From assembly GCF_017916325.1 (NCBI RefSeq), contig NC_090152.1, positions 605,120 to 669,119 on the forward strand: DNA of 64,000 nt, written 5' to 3'. Shown piece by piece: positions 53,548-64,000 of the stretch. The notes under the pieces are model-generated. The model did no database searches, had not been told where the DNA came from, and saw nothing but the letters and a program-made list of their open reading frames with translations. The stretch comes from Leishmania martiniquensis (lineage: Eukaryota > Euglenozoa > Kinetoplastea > Trypanosomatida > Trypanosomatidae). Every line of letters starts with the position of its first letter. Position 1 is the stretch's first letter. A program made the position numbers and the translations under genes.

Positions 53548-54389
53548 AGACGTCAGTGCACGGCAAGGGGAAGCGAGAGGGAGTGCATGCCCAGGCGCAG
53601 TGACACCCATCGGTTACCTCCCCACCCCTGTCCCTCGATTTGACAGAGAGCATAAAGGTCAAGCCCGTGATGAATTGACTTCTGCGTCTGTGCAGAAGTG
53701 CTCCGTTCATGTACCAGCGCACATGCACGCAGAGGGTCTCCATACTCCCCTTCTCTGCACCGCGCCGAAACGCGCCTGCGAAGAGCGCCGCGTGACCGGG
53801 ACTCCATCTTCTCTTAACTGCCACACTGTCCGGGGCCACGGAGCGAGCGACTGCATCCGTGTCTCTGTGTCTCTCGCCAGGCACGGCACAGTGAGGGTAG
53901 CGGGACATTGATCGAGGTGCGCGCGGCCAGAGTTACTGGGTTGACCTAGTAGTATGAGCTGGGCGCTGCGCAGCGGCGAGTGGGGATGACATGGTGCGTG
54001 CGCATGAGCGACGTCATAGCAACTCTCTCGCCAACGACAAGTAGGGGGCCAGCGAGCGCAAAGCTGCCGAACTCCTCGGCGCCATGCAGGTGGATCTGGA
54101 GGCGCGGATCACCGGCTTTGCGTTTCGAAAGTCCGACCTGGCGGTGGCCGCAGGGCCGCCCAGAAGAGCGGCTGTCCACAGCGCTGCTGGGCAGTCTACA
54201 GAGAGCTGTTAGTCTGATGTACCAATCGCGTGGCGACCTCTTTGCATACACGCTTTTCTCGCGTTTTTCTTACGCAAGGTGAAAAGGCTTACTGAGACCG
54301 GCAAGTGATGGGCGATGCAGTGATCACTGCCCCTCAACGCAAGGTGCATGCCTGTTCTCAGCTTCTGCTGGTACGGTGGGCAGCTTCGC
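53548..54389. other. Start of subtelomeric region
   Basis: No intact gene is seen. Around 53990-54280 short protein-like stretches occur in two frames (KAAELLGAMQVDLEARITGF; QRAVSLMYQSRGDLFAYTLF), separated by stops, suggesting decayed coding sequence. Confidence 0.45.
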
Positions 54390-54930
54390 CGTGTCGAGAG
54401 CAGGTGTGCATGAAGCCATTTCTACCGTGAGAGAATCACCTGCGGCTTTGTGCAGCTGGAAACGATCATGTCGAAGGGGGTGCACGATCGCTTCTGCAAC
54501 GCACTACCGCCATCGACACCAGAGCTGCGCACGGGTAGAATCTGCCGCTGCTGCGAGGTGTCTCTCCCGCGCCGGCCCCGACTTTCTGGGTGAGCCCACT
54601 TGCCCTCGCGAGGCCTGCCAACACTGTTCCTCCGCTCGCGGACACCGGCAACTGCCTCTCGAAACGCGACGCCTTCGCTTAGCGAGCTGGGCATAGAGCG
54701 ACGGCTCAAGTGAGAGCGCCACACAACATTTGTCCTTTGCTGTCGACCCTGCGGGAACCTGATGAGCTTCGTGGCCCTTCCAGCAGCGCCGTGGCACCGG
54801 AAGTTCCATCCATAACGCAAACGCGTACACAGCGCTGGGGACCTCTGCTCATGTTGTGCGATGCGGCGCATTTCGTGCCGCTACTGTGGGCAACTGGAGA
54901 GTCTCCCTTGATTCAAAGGAGCCCCTGATA
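54390..54930 (+). pseudogene. Decayed cysteine-rich (zinc-binding-type) gene fragment
   Basis: One frame read from the ATG at 54468 is protein-like over 440 bp despite four stops (TGA 54591-54593, TGA 54711-54713, TAA 54813-54815, TGA 54909-54911). It carries spaced Cys pairs typical of zinc binding: ICRCCE, LCCRPCGN (about 54735-54757) and CSCCAMRRISCRYCG (about 54845-54890), with stretches such as TPATASRNATPSLSELGIERRL between them. The family is not recognised. The clustering of CxxC elements in one frame, in an otherwise geneless subtelomere, is the evidence for a former gene. Confidence 0.4.
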
Positions 54931-55927
54931 GGCCTACAATGTGCCCTGGGTCGCCTTTGTGTGCGCTTGGGCTATCGTGCTAAATCGTGCCACGGCCATG
55001 TGGAAGTTGTGAGTGTGTGTTCCCCATTCAAGACCTGCGTGAAACGTCCTCCGATAGGGCGGGCCCACGTTCTCCTTCCTCAGTTTACAGGGCCCACCTT
55101 TACAGCCCTTCGCTTTCTTTTCCTGTGTCGTTTTCTCGTAGCGTGCCGTGCGACTAGGGAGGGATAGCGCTGTTTCACAAGTCCAAGCTGGCCTTCTACT
55201 CGCAGTAGTTCACACCTCTTGAAAGGCTCCTTGCGTTCGCCATTCAGGCGCCTCGCATTTCCAATGCTCCGTCTACTATCTGCCGACTCCCGTTGCCACA
55301 CATGTCTTTCGGGCATGCTTGTCTCCTCAGCTAGTCGTGCACCTGCCGTCGGACGTACCAAAACTGGACAGGGGCCTCCACATACGATATTTTTCTTCAG
55401 TCATCCACCCGGCCGGGGTTTTCGTCTTTTGCAGGGTTGTCTCACTGCAGTGCACCTCGAGCGGTCCAAACGTTGCTGCGCCGACCCTCATGAATGCGCA
55501 GCGGGGGTGATCTGTCGCCCCCTTTTCTTTCGGAGCTCTGCTGCGTCTTCTCATTTCTTTTAACTGTTTTGGCTCGCCCTTCTCCGCTTCCTCGCTTACG
55601 GGCGCTATCGCCTCTCCTCGCTGTGCTCTCAGTGCAGCAACGTCGGTTGTGCCGCGCTCCGCCGGCGTACACAGACAGGTAAGCACGCGCGGCCATGCAT
55701 GGCCGCCTCTTCTTTATGCCGTAGTGAAAGAGAACCGCAGGAGCATCCATAAAAAGAGGGTCATTTAGCTCTCATGCGCCGCTTGACCCCATCTCGTCAA
55801 GGCGCTTCAGCGCTACTCCTCTCCTCTGCTTTCATACCGTCCCTCGCGCGATATCCTGAAGAGTTTGGCTATTCACTTTGGCGTTCGTCTTTTCACGGTT
55901 GACATCTGGGGCGTTTTCGTTTCCCTA
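54931..55927. other. Subtelomeric sequence without a recognised gene
   Basis: Mixed sequence with a CT-rich stretch at about 55800-55850 that could serve as a splice tract for the small frame that follows. No intact gene is seen. Confidence 0.45.
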
Positions 55928-56185
55928 ATGCAAAACAGCAGCGACCCCCACCACTCGGCAGCGGCGCAGTCGAGAACGATCCCTCCCCCTGTGTTCGTCG
56001 ACGTGTCCAGCTGTCAGTGTCGCTCCTGTGTCCGAAACGCAAGCACCACAGCTGTCGACGAGGCTTGTATATCCGTTGCAGAAGAGTCCCTCACGGAATT
56101 CATAGCCGCGAACCACGGGCCGCACGCTATACTATGCCTGCTGCTGTTGCTCTCCCTCTCTGTATCTCTCGCTGACTGCATCTAG
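55928..56185 (+). CDS. Possible small tail-anchored protein
   Basis: An 85-residue frame starting MQNSSDPHHSAAAQ, with a CQCRSC cluster and a C-terminal hydrophobic segment of about 17 residues (ILCLLLLLSLSVSLADCI end) that could act as a tail anchor. A pyrimidine-rich stretch with AG lies upstream (about 55800-55864). It may be a real short gene, a fragment of a longer decayed one, or chance. No family is recognised. Confidence 0.3.
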   Translation: MQNSSDPHHSAAAQSRTIPPPVFVDVSSCQCRSCVRNASTTAVDEACISVAEESLTEFIAANHGPHAILCLLLLLSLSVSLADCI

Positions 56186-56639
56186 GCTGCGTAATACTCC
56201 CTATGCGCACCGCCGTGCTCCCGACAGGGACATTGACTGTGCCGCGTACCATGTGAACCTTGCAGGCGCCGTTTGCGTGCACTACCCTCGCCGGCGCACT
56301 CCACGCGAGAAATTGAGAGTGTGGTGGTGGCAGCGAACTCCTGCCTGCATCGCCGCGTGCACGGGCGGTGAGGTGTATGCCAGGGAAGCACTGACTGCAC
56401 TTCTCCTTTCTCAGTGCCCTCACAGGCTACTCCTTGTAGGGCCGTATGCCGAGGGACGCTAATTGCTGACAAAAGACTGCCACGGATCCTTCAACAGCGC
56501 CCCTTGACGTACCCACGCCGACGGCACCTGTGCGAAGGGCAGCAACCGTATGGAGAGCGGCTTCTTGAGCGTGACCTGATAACGTAGGGTCTGTCTCGCA
56601 CGCATGCACTGCAGGTGCTACGAAAAGGTCTCGCCGCAC
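56186..56639. other. Subtelomeric sequence without a recognised gene
   Basis: No coding sequence, repeat or RNA gene is apparent. Confidence 0.45.
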
Positions 56640-58300
56640 ATACCGGGCCTAGCATCGGCTAGACGCCTCAATGGCAGCATGCGTGGCCCACAGTGTTGCC
56701 GTCGCGAGCACTGGCACATGCAAACATTTGCATGAGGATGACACAAATCAGAAGGGAGCCGCGTTTTGTTGCGCTGGCGGTGCATGGACAGCGTTTCGAA
56801 GAGGGGTGGGATCGGCTGAAGACCCTTATCTCGCATACATCTCTGGCCGCCGCTGCGCGTAGCCTCCTGCGGCGCAAGCGTGGTGGTGCCCCTTAGACTT
56901 GCGTGGTCGACTGCGAGGCGCCAAGGGGGACTAGGGCGCGTCTGAATACACCTATTCGTCAAATCCTTCTTCCGCGGCGGACACTTTCGGCGGCGACCAC
57001 ATCCCCCCCAGCACGCTTCCCTGTTCTTGGACTTGGCCGCATCAACGCCACCTCTGAGCTGTGCGCCCTACGCCGGTCCATCTCCTTGAAACGGGGAGAA
57101 GACTTGCGATTATGAACCCACTCTCTGCCTTTTTCGATCGGACCGCTGCCGGCCGTTGCCCGCACGCCCTCGTCATGCTATCGAGGGGCACACCGAGGCA
57201 AAGCTCCGTGTCTGCTCGCATGATTGCCGGCCAACGCCAGCTCACATTCCCGCCCGCATGCGCCTTTCTCTTGCATTATTCTGAGTGCCCCCCGCCCGAG
57301 GCTGGAGTGTCTGATGGCCGCTCTTCCACGGATGCCGTTGTGCTGGCGCCGTCGCCACTTCGCCGCCTCCCGCCTTGGTGGCGGTTTCCTGACCGCATAC
57401 CAATGAGGGTGCGCCACCTTCCACCGCTTTTGACTCTCCGCTGATGTCTTCGCCAGCGCTGTTGGCTGCTGCGCCTAAGGCCGTCCGTTGAACGCTTCTG
57501 GCCTTCACATCCTCTTGAGAGGCGCGCGTGATTTGTGAGCTGGTCTACAGCGTGGGCTTGTGCACGACTTTGAGTGTCATTGCTGGCAACGCCTTGCGCA
57601 CCGACACGGTGGCTACCATGCCGCGGCTGCTCTTTGCGGCCGACCCCGTGCAGGCTTTCCCTCGCGCTCAAGGCGACCCGGAACCATACCGCCCCCTTTT
57701 CGCACTCCATGCATGTCATGCGCGGTGCCGCACGTAACGGAGTGCTCATCAATCCCTGCCTGACTCTCGCCGAGAAACAGCTCGCAACGCAGTGCGCAGT
57801 CCTCCATGTGTACGTCTGCCAAACACCCTACCTGTACGCACCGCACCTGTGCCCAAGGAGTATGCTGGGACAACGACGAGCCGCGGCAGCCTTCGGATGC
57901 GCTTGGAGCACTGCCAGTGCGTGTCTCCGCAGCCGGACCGCTGCTCAAATCTCCCAAACGGTGTATGTACAGTACGCGGACGGTGCGTTTCCACCTCAAC
58001 ACCTCTTACTCTTACAACCAAAGTCTGTTATCGCCATTTAGCCATTTCTACAGCTGCCGGCATCCGCCACTTCCTCAGCGAGGCCTATCACTGCCATATG
58101 GCAATATACTTGCCCGCCGCCAGTTGTCTCAATCTCCCCCCGCAAGCCCTGTTAATAGCTTTTATTCTCTTGCATCACCTCCCCTACACCGTCTGCATGA
58201 AGCCGCGCCATCTCGAGGCCTCAAAGCGCTTCAACCAGCCGCTTCCCTCTGTCTTCGCACCTTCAGCGTCACATGAATGGAGTTCGCCGAAATCAACCGC
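56640..58300 (+). pseudogene. Interrupted, protein-like subtelomeric sequence
   Basis: Several + strand segments look like parts of proteins but are separated by stops and frame changes: RREPRFVALAVHGQRFEEGW and RFPVLGLGRINATSELCALR (same frame, near 56750 and 57020), NPLSAFFDRTAAGRCPHALV (57115-57175), PRLLFAADPVQAFPRAQGD (about 57620), and RNGVLINPCLTLAEKQLATQ then HVYVCQTPYLY (57735-57840). No domain is recognised. Either one decayed gene or several fragments; chance open reading in GC-rich DNA is not excluded. Confidence 0.28.
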
Positions 58301-58328
58301 TACCAGAAAAGGCTGTACGAGGCTACTG

Positions 58329-61300
58329 TTAAGGGTTAAGGGTTAAGGGTTAAGGGTTAAGGGTTAAGGGTTAAGGGTTAAGGGTTAAGGGTTAAGGGTT
58401 AAGGGTTAAGGGTTAAGGGTTAAGGGTTAAGGGTTAAGGGTTAAGGGTTAAGGGTTAAGGGTTAAGGGTTAAGGGTTAAGGGTTAGGGTTAAGGGTTAAG
58501 GGTTAAGGGTTAAGGGTTAAGGGTTAAGGGTTAAGGGTTAAGGGTTAGGGTTAAGGGTTAAGGGTTAAGGGTTAAGGGTTAAGGGTTAAGGGTTAAGGGT
58601 TAAGGGTTAAGGGTTAAGGGTTAAGGGTTAAGGGTTAAGGGTTAAGGGTTAAGGGTTAAGGGTTAAGGGTTAAGGGTTAAGGGTTAAGGGTTAAGGGTTA
58701 AGGGTTAAGGGTTAAGGGTTAAGGGTTAAGGGTTAAGGGTTAAGGGTTAAGGGTTAAGGGTTAAGGGTTAAGGGTTAAGGGTTAGGGTTAAGGGTTAAGG
58801 GTTAAGGGTTAAGGGTTAAGGGTTAAGGGTTAAGGGTTAAGGGTTAAGGGTTAAGGGTTAAGGGTTAAGGGTTAAGGGTTAAGGGTTAAGGGTTAAGGGT
58901 TAAGGGTTAAGGGTTAAGGGTTAAGGGTTAAGGGTTAAGGGTTAAGGGTTAAGGGTTAAGGGTTAAGGGTTAAGGGTTAAGGGTTAGGGTTAAGGGTTAA
59001 GGGTTAAGGGTTAAGGGTTAAGGGTTAAGGGTTAAGGGTTAAGGGTTAAGGGTTAAGGGTTAAGGGTTAAGGGTTAAGGGTTAAGGGTTAAGGGTTAAGG
59101 GTTAAGGGTTAAGGGTTAAGGGTTAAGGGTTAAGGGTTAAGGGTTAAGGGTTAAGGGTTAAGGGTTAAGGGTTAAGGGTTAAGGGTTAAGGGTTAAGGGT
59201 TAAGGGTTAAGGGTTAAGGGTTAAGGGTTAAGGGTTAAGGGTTAAGGGTTAAGGGTTAAGGGTTAAGGGTTAAGGGTTAAGGGTTAAGGGTTAAGGGTTA
59301 AGGGTTAAGGGTTAAGGGTTAAGGGTTAAGGGTTAAGGGTTAAGGGTTAAGGGTTAAGGGTTAAGGGTTAAGGGTTAAGGGTTAAGGGTTAAGGGTTAAG
59401 GGTTAAGGGTTAAGGGTTAAGGGTTAAGGGTTAAGGGTTAAGGGTTAAGGGTTAAGGGTTAAGGGTTAAGGGTTAAGGGTTAAGGGTTAAGGGTTAAGGG
59501 TTAAGGGTTAAGGGTTAAGGGTTAAGGGTTAAGGGTTAAGGGTTAAGGGTTAAGGGTTAAGGGTTAAGGGTTAAGGGTTAAGGGTTAAGGGTTAAGGGTT
59601 AAGGGTTAAGGGTTAAGGGTTAAGGGTTAAGGGTTAAGGGTTAAGGGTTAAGGGTTAAGGGTTAAGGGTTAAGGGTTAAGGGTTAAGGGTTAAGGGTTAA
59701 GGGTTAAGGGTTAAGGGTTAAGGGTTAAGGGTTAAGGGTTAAGGGTTAAGGGTTAAGGGTTAAGGGTTAAGGGTTAAGGGTTAAGGGTTAAGGGTTAAGG
59801 GTTAAGGGTTAAGGGTTAAGGGTTAAGGGTTAAGGGTTAAGGGTTAAGGGTTAAGGGTTAAGGGTTAAGGGTTAAGGGTTAAGGGTTAAGGGTTAAGGGT
59901 TAAGGGTTAAGGGTTAAGGGTTAAGGGTTAAGGGTTAAGGGTTAAGGGTTAAGGGTTAAGGGTTAAGGGTTAAGGGTTAAGGGTTAAGGGTTAAGGGTTA
60001 AGGGTTAAGGGTTAAGGGTTAAGGGTTAAGGGTTAAGGGTTAAGGGTTAAGGGTTAAGGGTTAAGGGTTAAGGGTTAAGGGTTAAGGGTTAAGGGTTAAG
60101 GGTTAAGGGTTAAGGGTTAAGGGTTAAGGGTTAAGGGTTAAGGGTTAAGGGTTAAGGGTTAAGGGTTAAGGGTTAAGGGTTAAGGTTAGGGTTAAGGGTT
60201 AAGGGTTAAGGGTTAAGGGTTAAGGGTTAAGGGTTAAGGGTTAAGGGTTAAGGGTTAAGGGTTAAGGGTTAAGGGTTAAGGGTTAAGGGTTAAGGGTTAG
60301 GGTTAAGGGTTAAGGGTTAAGGGTTAAGGGTTAAGGGTTAGGGTTAAGGGTTAAGGGTTAAGGGTTAAGGGTTAAGGGTTAAGGGTTAAGGGTTAAGGGT
60401 TAAGGGTTAAGGGTTAAGGGTTAAGGGTTAAGGGTTAAGGGTTAAGGGTTAAGGGTTAAGGGTTAAGGGTTAAGGGTTAAGGGTTAAGGGTTAAGGGTTA
60501 AGGGTTAAGGGTTAAGGGTTAAGGGTTAAGGGTTAAGGGTTAGGGTTAAGGGTTAAGGGTTAAGGGTTAAGGGTTAAGGGTTAAGGGTTAAGGGTTAAGG
60601 GTTAAGGGTTAAGGGTTAAGGGTTAAGGGTTAAGGGTTAAGGGTTAAGGGTTAAGGGTTAAGGGTTAAGGGTTAAGGGTTAAGGGTTAAGGGTTAAGGGT
60701 TAAGGGTTAAGGGTTAAGGGTTAAGGGTTAAGGGTTAAGGGTTAAGGGTTAAGGGTTAAGGGTTAAGGGTTAAGGGTTAAGGGTTAAGGGTTAAGGGTTA
60801 AGGGTTAAGGGTTAAGGGTTAGGGTTAAGGGTTAAGGGTTAAGGGTTAAGGGTTAAGGGTTAAGGGTTAAGGGTTAAGGGTTAAGGGTTAAGGGTTAAGG
60901 GTTAAGGGTTAAGGGTTAAGGGTTAAGGGTTAAGGGTTAAGGGTTAAGGGTTAAGGGTTAAGGGTTAAGGGTTAAGGGTTAAGGGTTAAGGGTTAAGGGT
61001 TAAGGGTTAAGGGTTAAGGGTTAAGGGTTAAGGGTTAAGGGTTAAGGGTTAAGGGTTAAGGGTTAAGGGTTAAGGGTTAAGGGTTAAGGGTTAAGGGTTA
61101 GGGTTAAGGGTTAAGGGTTAAGGGTTAAGGGTTAAGGGTTAAGGGTTAAGGGTTAAGGGTTAAGGGTTAAGGGTTAAGGGTTAAGGGTTAAGGGTTAAGG
61201 GTTAAGGGTTAAGGGTTAAGGGTTAAGGGTTAAGGGTTAAGGGTTAAGGGTTAAGGGTTAAGGGTTAAGGGTTAAGGGTTAAGGGTTAGGGTTAAGGGTT

Positions 61301-63254
61301 AAGGGTTAAGGGTTAAGGGTTAAGGGTTAAGGGTTAAGGGTTAAGGGTTAAGGGTTAAGGGTTAAGGGTTAAGGGTTAAGGGTTAAGGGTTAAGGGTTAA
61401 GGGTTAAGGGTTAAGGGTTAAGGGTTAAGGGTTAAGGGTTAAGGGTTAAGGGTTAAGGGTTAAGGGTTAAGGGTTAAGGGTTAAGGGTTAAGGGTTAAGG
61501 GTTAAGGGTTAAGGGTTAAGGGTTAAGGGTTAAGGGTTAAGGGTTAAGGGTTAAGGGTTAAGGGTTAAGGGTTAAGGGTTAAGGGTTAAGGGTTAAGGGT
61601 TAAGGGTTAAGGGTTAAGGGTTAAGGGTTAAGGGTTAAGGGTTAAGGGTTAAGGGTTAAGGGTTAAGGGTTAAGGGTTAGGGTTAAGGGTTAAGGGTTAA
61701 GGGTTAAGGGTTAAGGGTTAAGGGTTAAGGGTTAAGGGTTAAGGGTTAAGGGTTAAGGGTTAAGGGTTAAGGGTTAAGGGTTAAGGGTTAAGGGTTAAGG
61801 GTTAAGGGTTAAGGGTTAAGGGTTAAGGGTTAAGGGTTAAGGGTTAAGGGTTAAGGGTTAAGGGTTAAGGGTTAAGGGTTAAGGGTTAGGGTTAAGGGTT
61901 AAGGGTTAAGGGTTAAGGGTTAAGGGTTAAGGGTTAAGGGTTAAGGGTTAAGGGTTAAGGGTTAAGGGTTAAGGGTTAAGGGTTAAGGGTTAAGGGTTAA
62001 GGGTTAAGGGTTAAGGGTTAAGGGTTAAGGGTTAAGGGTTAAGGGTTAAGGGTTAAGGGTTAAGGGTTAAGGGTTAAGGGTTAAGGGTTAAGGGTTAAGG
62101 GTTAAGGGTTAAGGGTTAAGGGTTAAGGGTTAAGGGTTAAGGGTTAAGGGTTAAGGGTTAGGGTTAAGGGTTAAGGGTTAAGGGTTAAGGGTTAAGGGTT
62201 AAGGGTTAAGGGTTAAGGGTTAAGGGTTAAGGGTTAAGGGTTAAGGGTTAAGGGTTAAGGGTTAAGGGTTAAGGGTTAAGGGTTAAGGGTTAAGGGTTAA
62301 GGGTTAAGGGTTAAGGGTTAAGGGTTAAGGGTTAAGGGTTAAGGGTTAAGGGTTAAGGGTTAAGGGTTAAGGGTTAAGGGTTAAGGGTTAAGGGTTAAGG
62401 GTTAGGGTTAAGGGTTAAGGGTTAAGGGTTAAGGGTTAAGGGTTAAGGGTTAAGGGTTAAGGGTTAAGGGTTAAGGGTTAAGGGTTAAGGGTTAAGGGTT
62501 AAGGGTTAAGGGTTAAGGGTTAAGGGTTAAGGGTTAAGGGTTAAGGGTTAAGGGTTAAGGGTTAAGGGTTAAGGGTTAAGGGTTAAGGGTTAAGGGTTAA
62601 GGGTTAAGGGTTAAGGGTTAAGGGTTAAGGGTTAAGGGTTAAGGGTTAAGGGTTAAGGGTTAAGGGTTAAGGGTTAAGGGTTAAGGGTTAAGGGTTAAGG
62701 GTTAAGGGTTAAGGGTTAAGGGTTAAGGGTTAAGGGTTAAGGGTTAAGGGTTAAGGGTTAAGGGTTAAGGGTTAAGGGTTAAGGGTTAAGGGTTAAGGGT
62801 TAAGGGTTAAGGGTTAAGGGTTAAGGGTTAAGGGTTAAGGGTTAAGGGTTAAGGGTTAAGGGTTAAGGGTTAAGGGTTAAGGGTTAAGGGTTAAGGGTTA
62901 AGGGTTAAGGGTTAAGGGTTAAGGGTTAAGGGTTAAGGGTTAAGGGTTAAGGGTTAGGGTTAAGGGTTAAGGGTTAAGGGTTAAGGGTTAAGGGTTAAGG
63001 GTTAAGGGTTAAGGGTTAAGGGTTAAGGGTTAAGGGTTAAGGGTTAAGGGTTAAGGGTTAAGGGTTAAGGGTTAAGGGTTAAGGGTTAAGGGTTAAGGGT
63101 TAGGGTTAAGGGTTAGGGTTAAGGGTTAAGGGTTAGGGTTAGGGTTAGGGGTTAGGAGTTAGGGGTTAAGGGTTAAGGGTTAAGGGTTAAGGGTTAAGGG
63201 TTAAGGGTTAAGGGTTAAGGGTTAAGGGTTAAGGGTTAAGGGTTAAGGTTAAGG
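58329..63254 (+). repeat. Telomere-position array of a 7-base unit TTAAGGG
   Basis: About 4.9 kb (roughly 700 units by length) of near-perfect TTAAGGG repeats begins directly after the unique sequence ggctactg. Single 6-base TTAGGG units are interspersed, for example near 58484, 58544, 58783, 58985, 60298, 60337, 60540, 60819, 61101, 61287, 61678, 61887, 62160, 62404 and 62955. The G-rich strand runs toward the right end, as in a right telomere. The accepted trypanosomatid telomere unit is TTAGGG, so the extra A is unexpected. Confidence 0.95.
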
Positions 63255-63848
63255 AGTTGAGTTAGGGTTAAGGTGATTAAGGGTTAAGGAATTAAGTGGG
63301 ATTAAGTAGGTTAAGGTCAAGTTAAGTTCAAGGGTTAAGGGTTAAGAGTTAAGGTTAAAGATTAAAGGTTAAGGTTAAGGGTTAAGAGTTAGGGTTAGGA
63401 GTTAGGAGTTAAGGGTTAAGGTTAAGGGTTAGGGTTAAGAGTTATGGAATTGTAGAGTTAAGGATTAAGAGTCAAGTTAGAAGTCAAGTCAAGAATTGGT
63501 CAGAATTAAGTCAAGTTCAAATTAAATTAAAGTCGAAATTAAAGTCAAATTTAGTCAAGTCAAGTTCAGAGTGAATTAAAGTTAAGATTAGGTCAGAGTT
63601 AAATTAAATTAAGTCAAGGATTAAGTCGAAGTTAAATTCAGAATTAAAATTAAAATTCGGAAGTCAAATTAAAGTCAAATTGAGTTAAGGTGAAATTAAG
63701 TTGGAATTAAATTGGAAATTGAAGTCAAGTCAAATTAAGTCAGGAAATTCAAATTAGGTTAAATTGGAGTTAGGAGTTAAGTTGAGTTAGAGTTAGAGTT
63801 AAAGAGGATTAAGGTTAGGTTAGATTAAGATTAAAGGTGAATTTGAGT
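63255..63848 (+). repeat. Degenerate telomere-like block
   Basis: The repeat breaks down into irregular ttaag/gtcaag/aattaa strings with very few cytosines and no fixed period. It has the look of a low-coverage or poorly polished consensus of telomeric reads rather than of evolved sequence. Confidence 0.7.
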
Positions 63849-64000
63849 TAAGGTTAGGAGTTAGGAGTTAGGGTTAGGGTTAGGAGTTAGGGAGTTACAG
63901 GGTTAGGGTTAGGGTTGAGGTTAGGGTTAGGGTTAGGGTTAGGGTTAGGGTTAGGGTTAGGGTTAGGGTTAGGGTTAGGGTTAGGGTTAGGAGTTAGGGT
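63849..64000 (+). repeat. TTAGGG telomeric repeats
   Basis: Canonical TTAGGG units, with a few variants such as TTAGGAG, run to the end of the window. This is the standard trypanosomatid telomere repeat. Confidence 0.93.

Noticed and set aside
58329..63254. The repeat array as a CRISPR or satellite array
   Set aside because: The unit is 7 bases without spacers, and the position and strand polarity are telomeric.

Overview
The window is the right-hand end of a chromosome from a trypanosomatid, most likely a Leishmania or a close Leishmaniinae relative. Four things point there: every supported gene lies on the + strand without introns, as in a polycistronic unit; long pyrimidine tracts followed by AG precede many genes, as expected for spliced-leader trans-splicing; two retroposon copies look like SIDER2; and the right end is telomere-type repeat. 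From memory (not searched), the order FLVCRb-like porphyrin transporter, four-domain cation channel, TBC protein, ferrochelatase matches the right end of L. major chromosome 17.

Layout. 1-13 kb: 3' part of a METTL25-like methyltransferase gene, a zinc-finger/ubiquitin-like protein, a SIDER2 copy, a membrane protein, NMN adenylyltransferase and a membrane-anchored cytochrome b5. 13-29 kb: an aldonolactone oxidase (ascorbate-type pathway), the ribosome-biogenesis factor SDA1, a small unknown protein, an IQ-motif protein, an inositol monophosphatase-like protein that has lost metal ligands, and an otubain. 31-41 kb: ZPR1, a GC-rich relic that I read as a degenerate ingi/L1Tc-related element, a coiled-coil protein, a small unknown protein and the FLVCRb-like transporter. 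42-48 kb: a second, nearly identical SIDER2 copy, then a heavily broken gene for a four-domain voltage-gated cation channel. 48.5-53.5 kb: a TBC Rab-GAP, a ferrochelatase of bacterial type and a small membrane protein with an internal repeat. 53.5-58.3 kb: subtelomere with decayed coding sequence. 58.3-64 kb: about 4.9 kb of a 7-base repeat TTAAGGG, a degenerate block, then ordinary TTAGGG.

Working together. All genes would be carried on one transcript running toward the telomere, so their proximity need not mean shared function. Still, a porphyrin importer and a ferrochelatase lie within about 10 kb of each other, with a cytochrome b5 in the same unit. Most of the rest are housekeeping genes (NAD synthesis, 60S subunit assembly, deubiquitination, ZPR1).

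The most notable observations are the TTAAGGG tract, the decayed channel gene, the monophosphatase-like protein lacking metal-binding aspartates, the tandem PBZ-like fingers fused to a ubiquitin-like domain, the 99.6 percent identical SIDER2 pair and the retroelement relic. Start codons were chosen by hand, usually the first ATG after likely 5' UTR sequence; they are the least certain part of the gene models.
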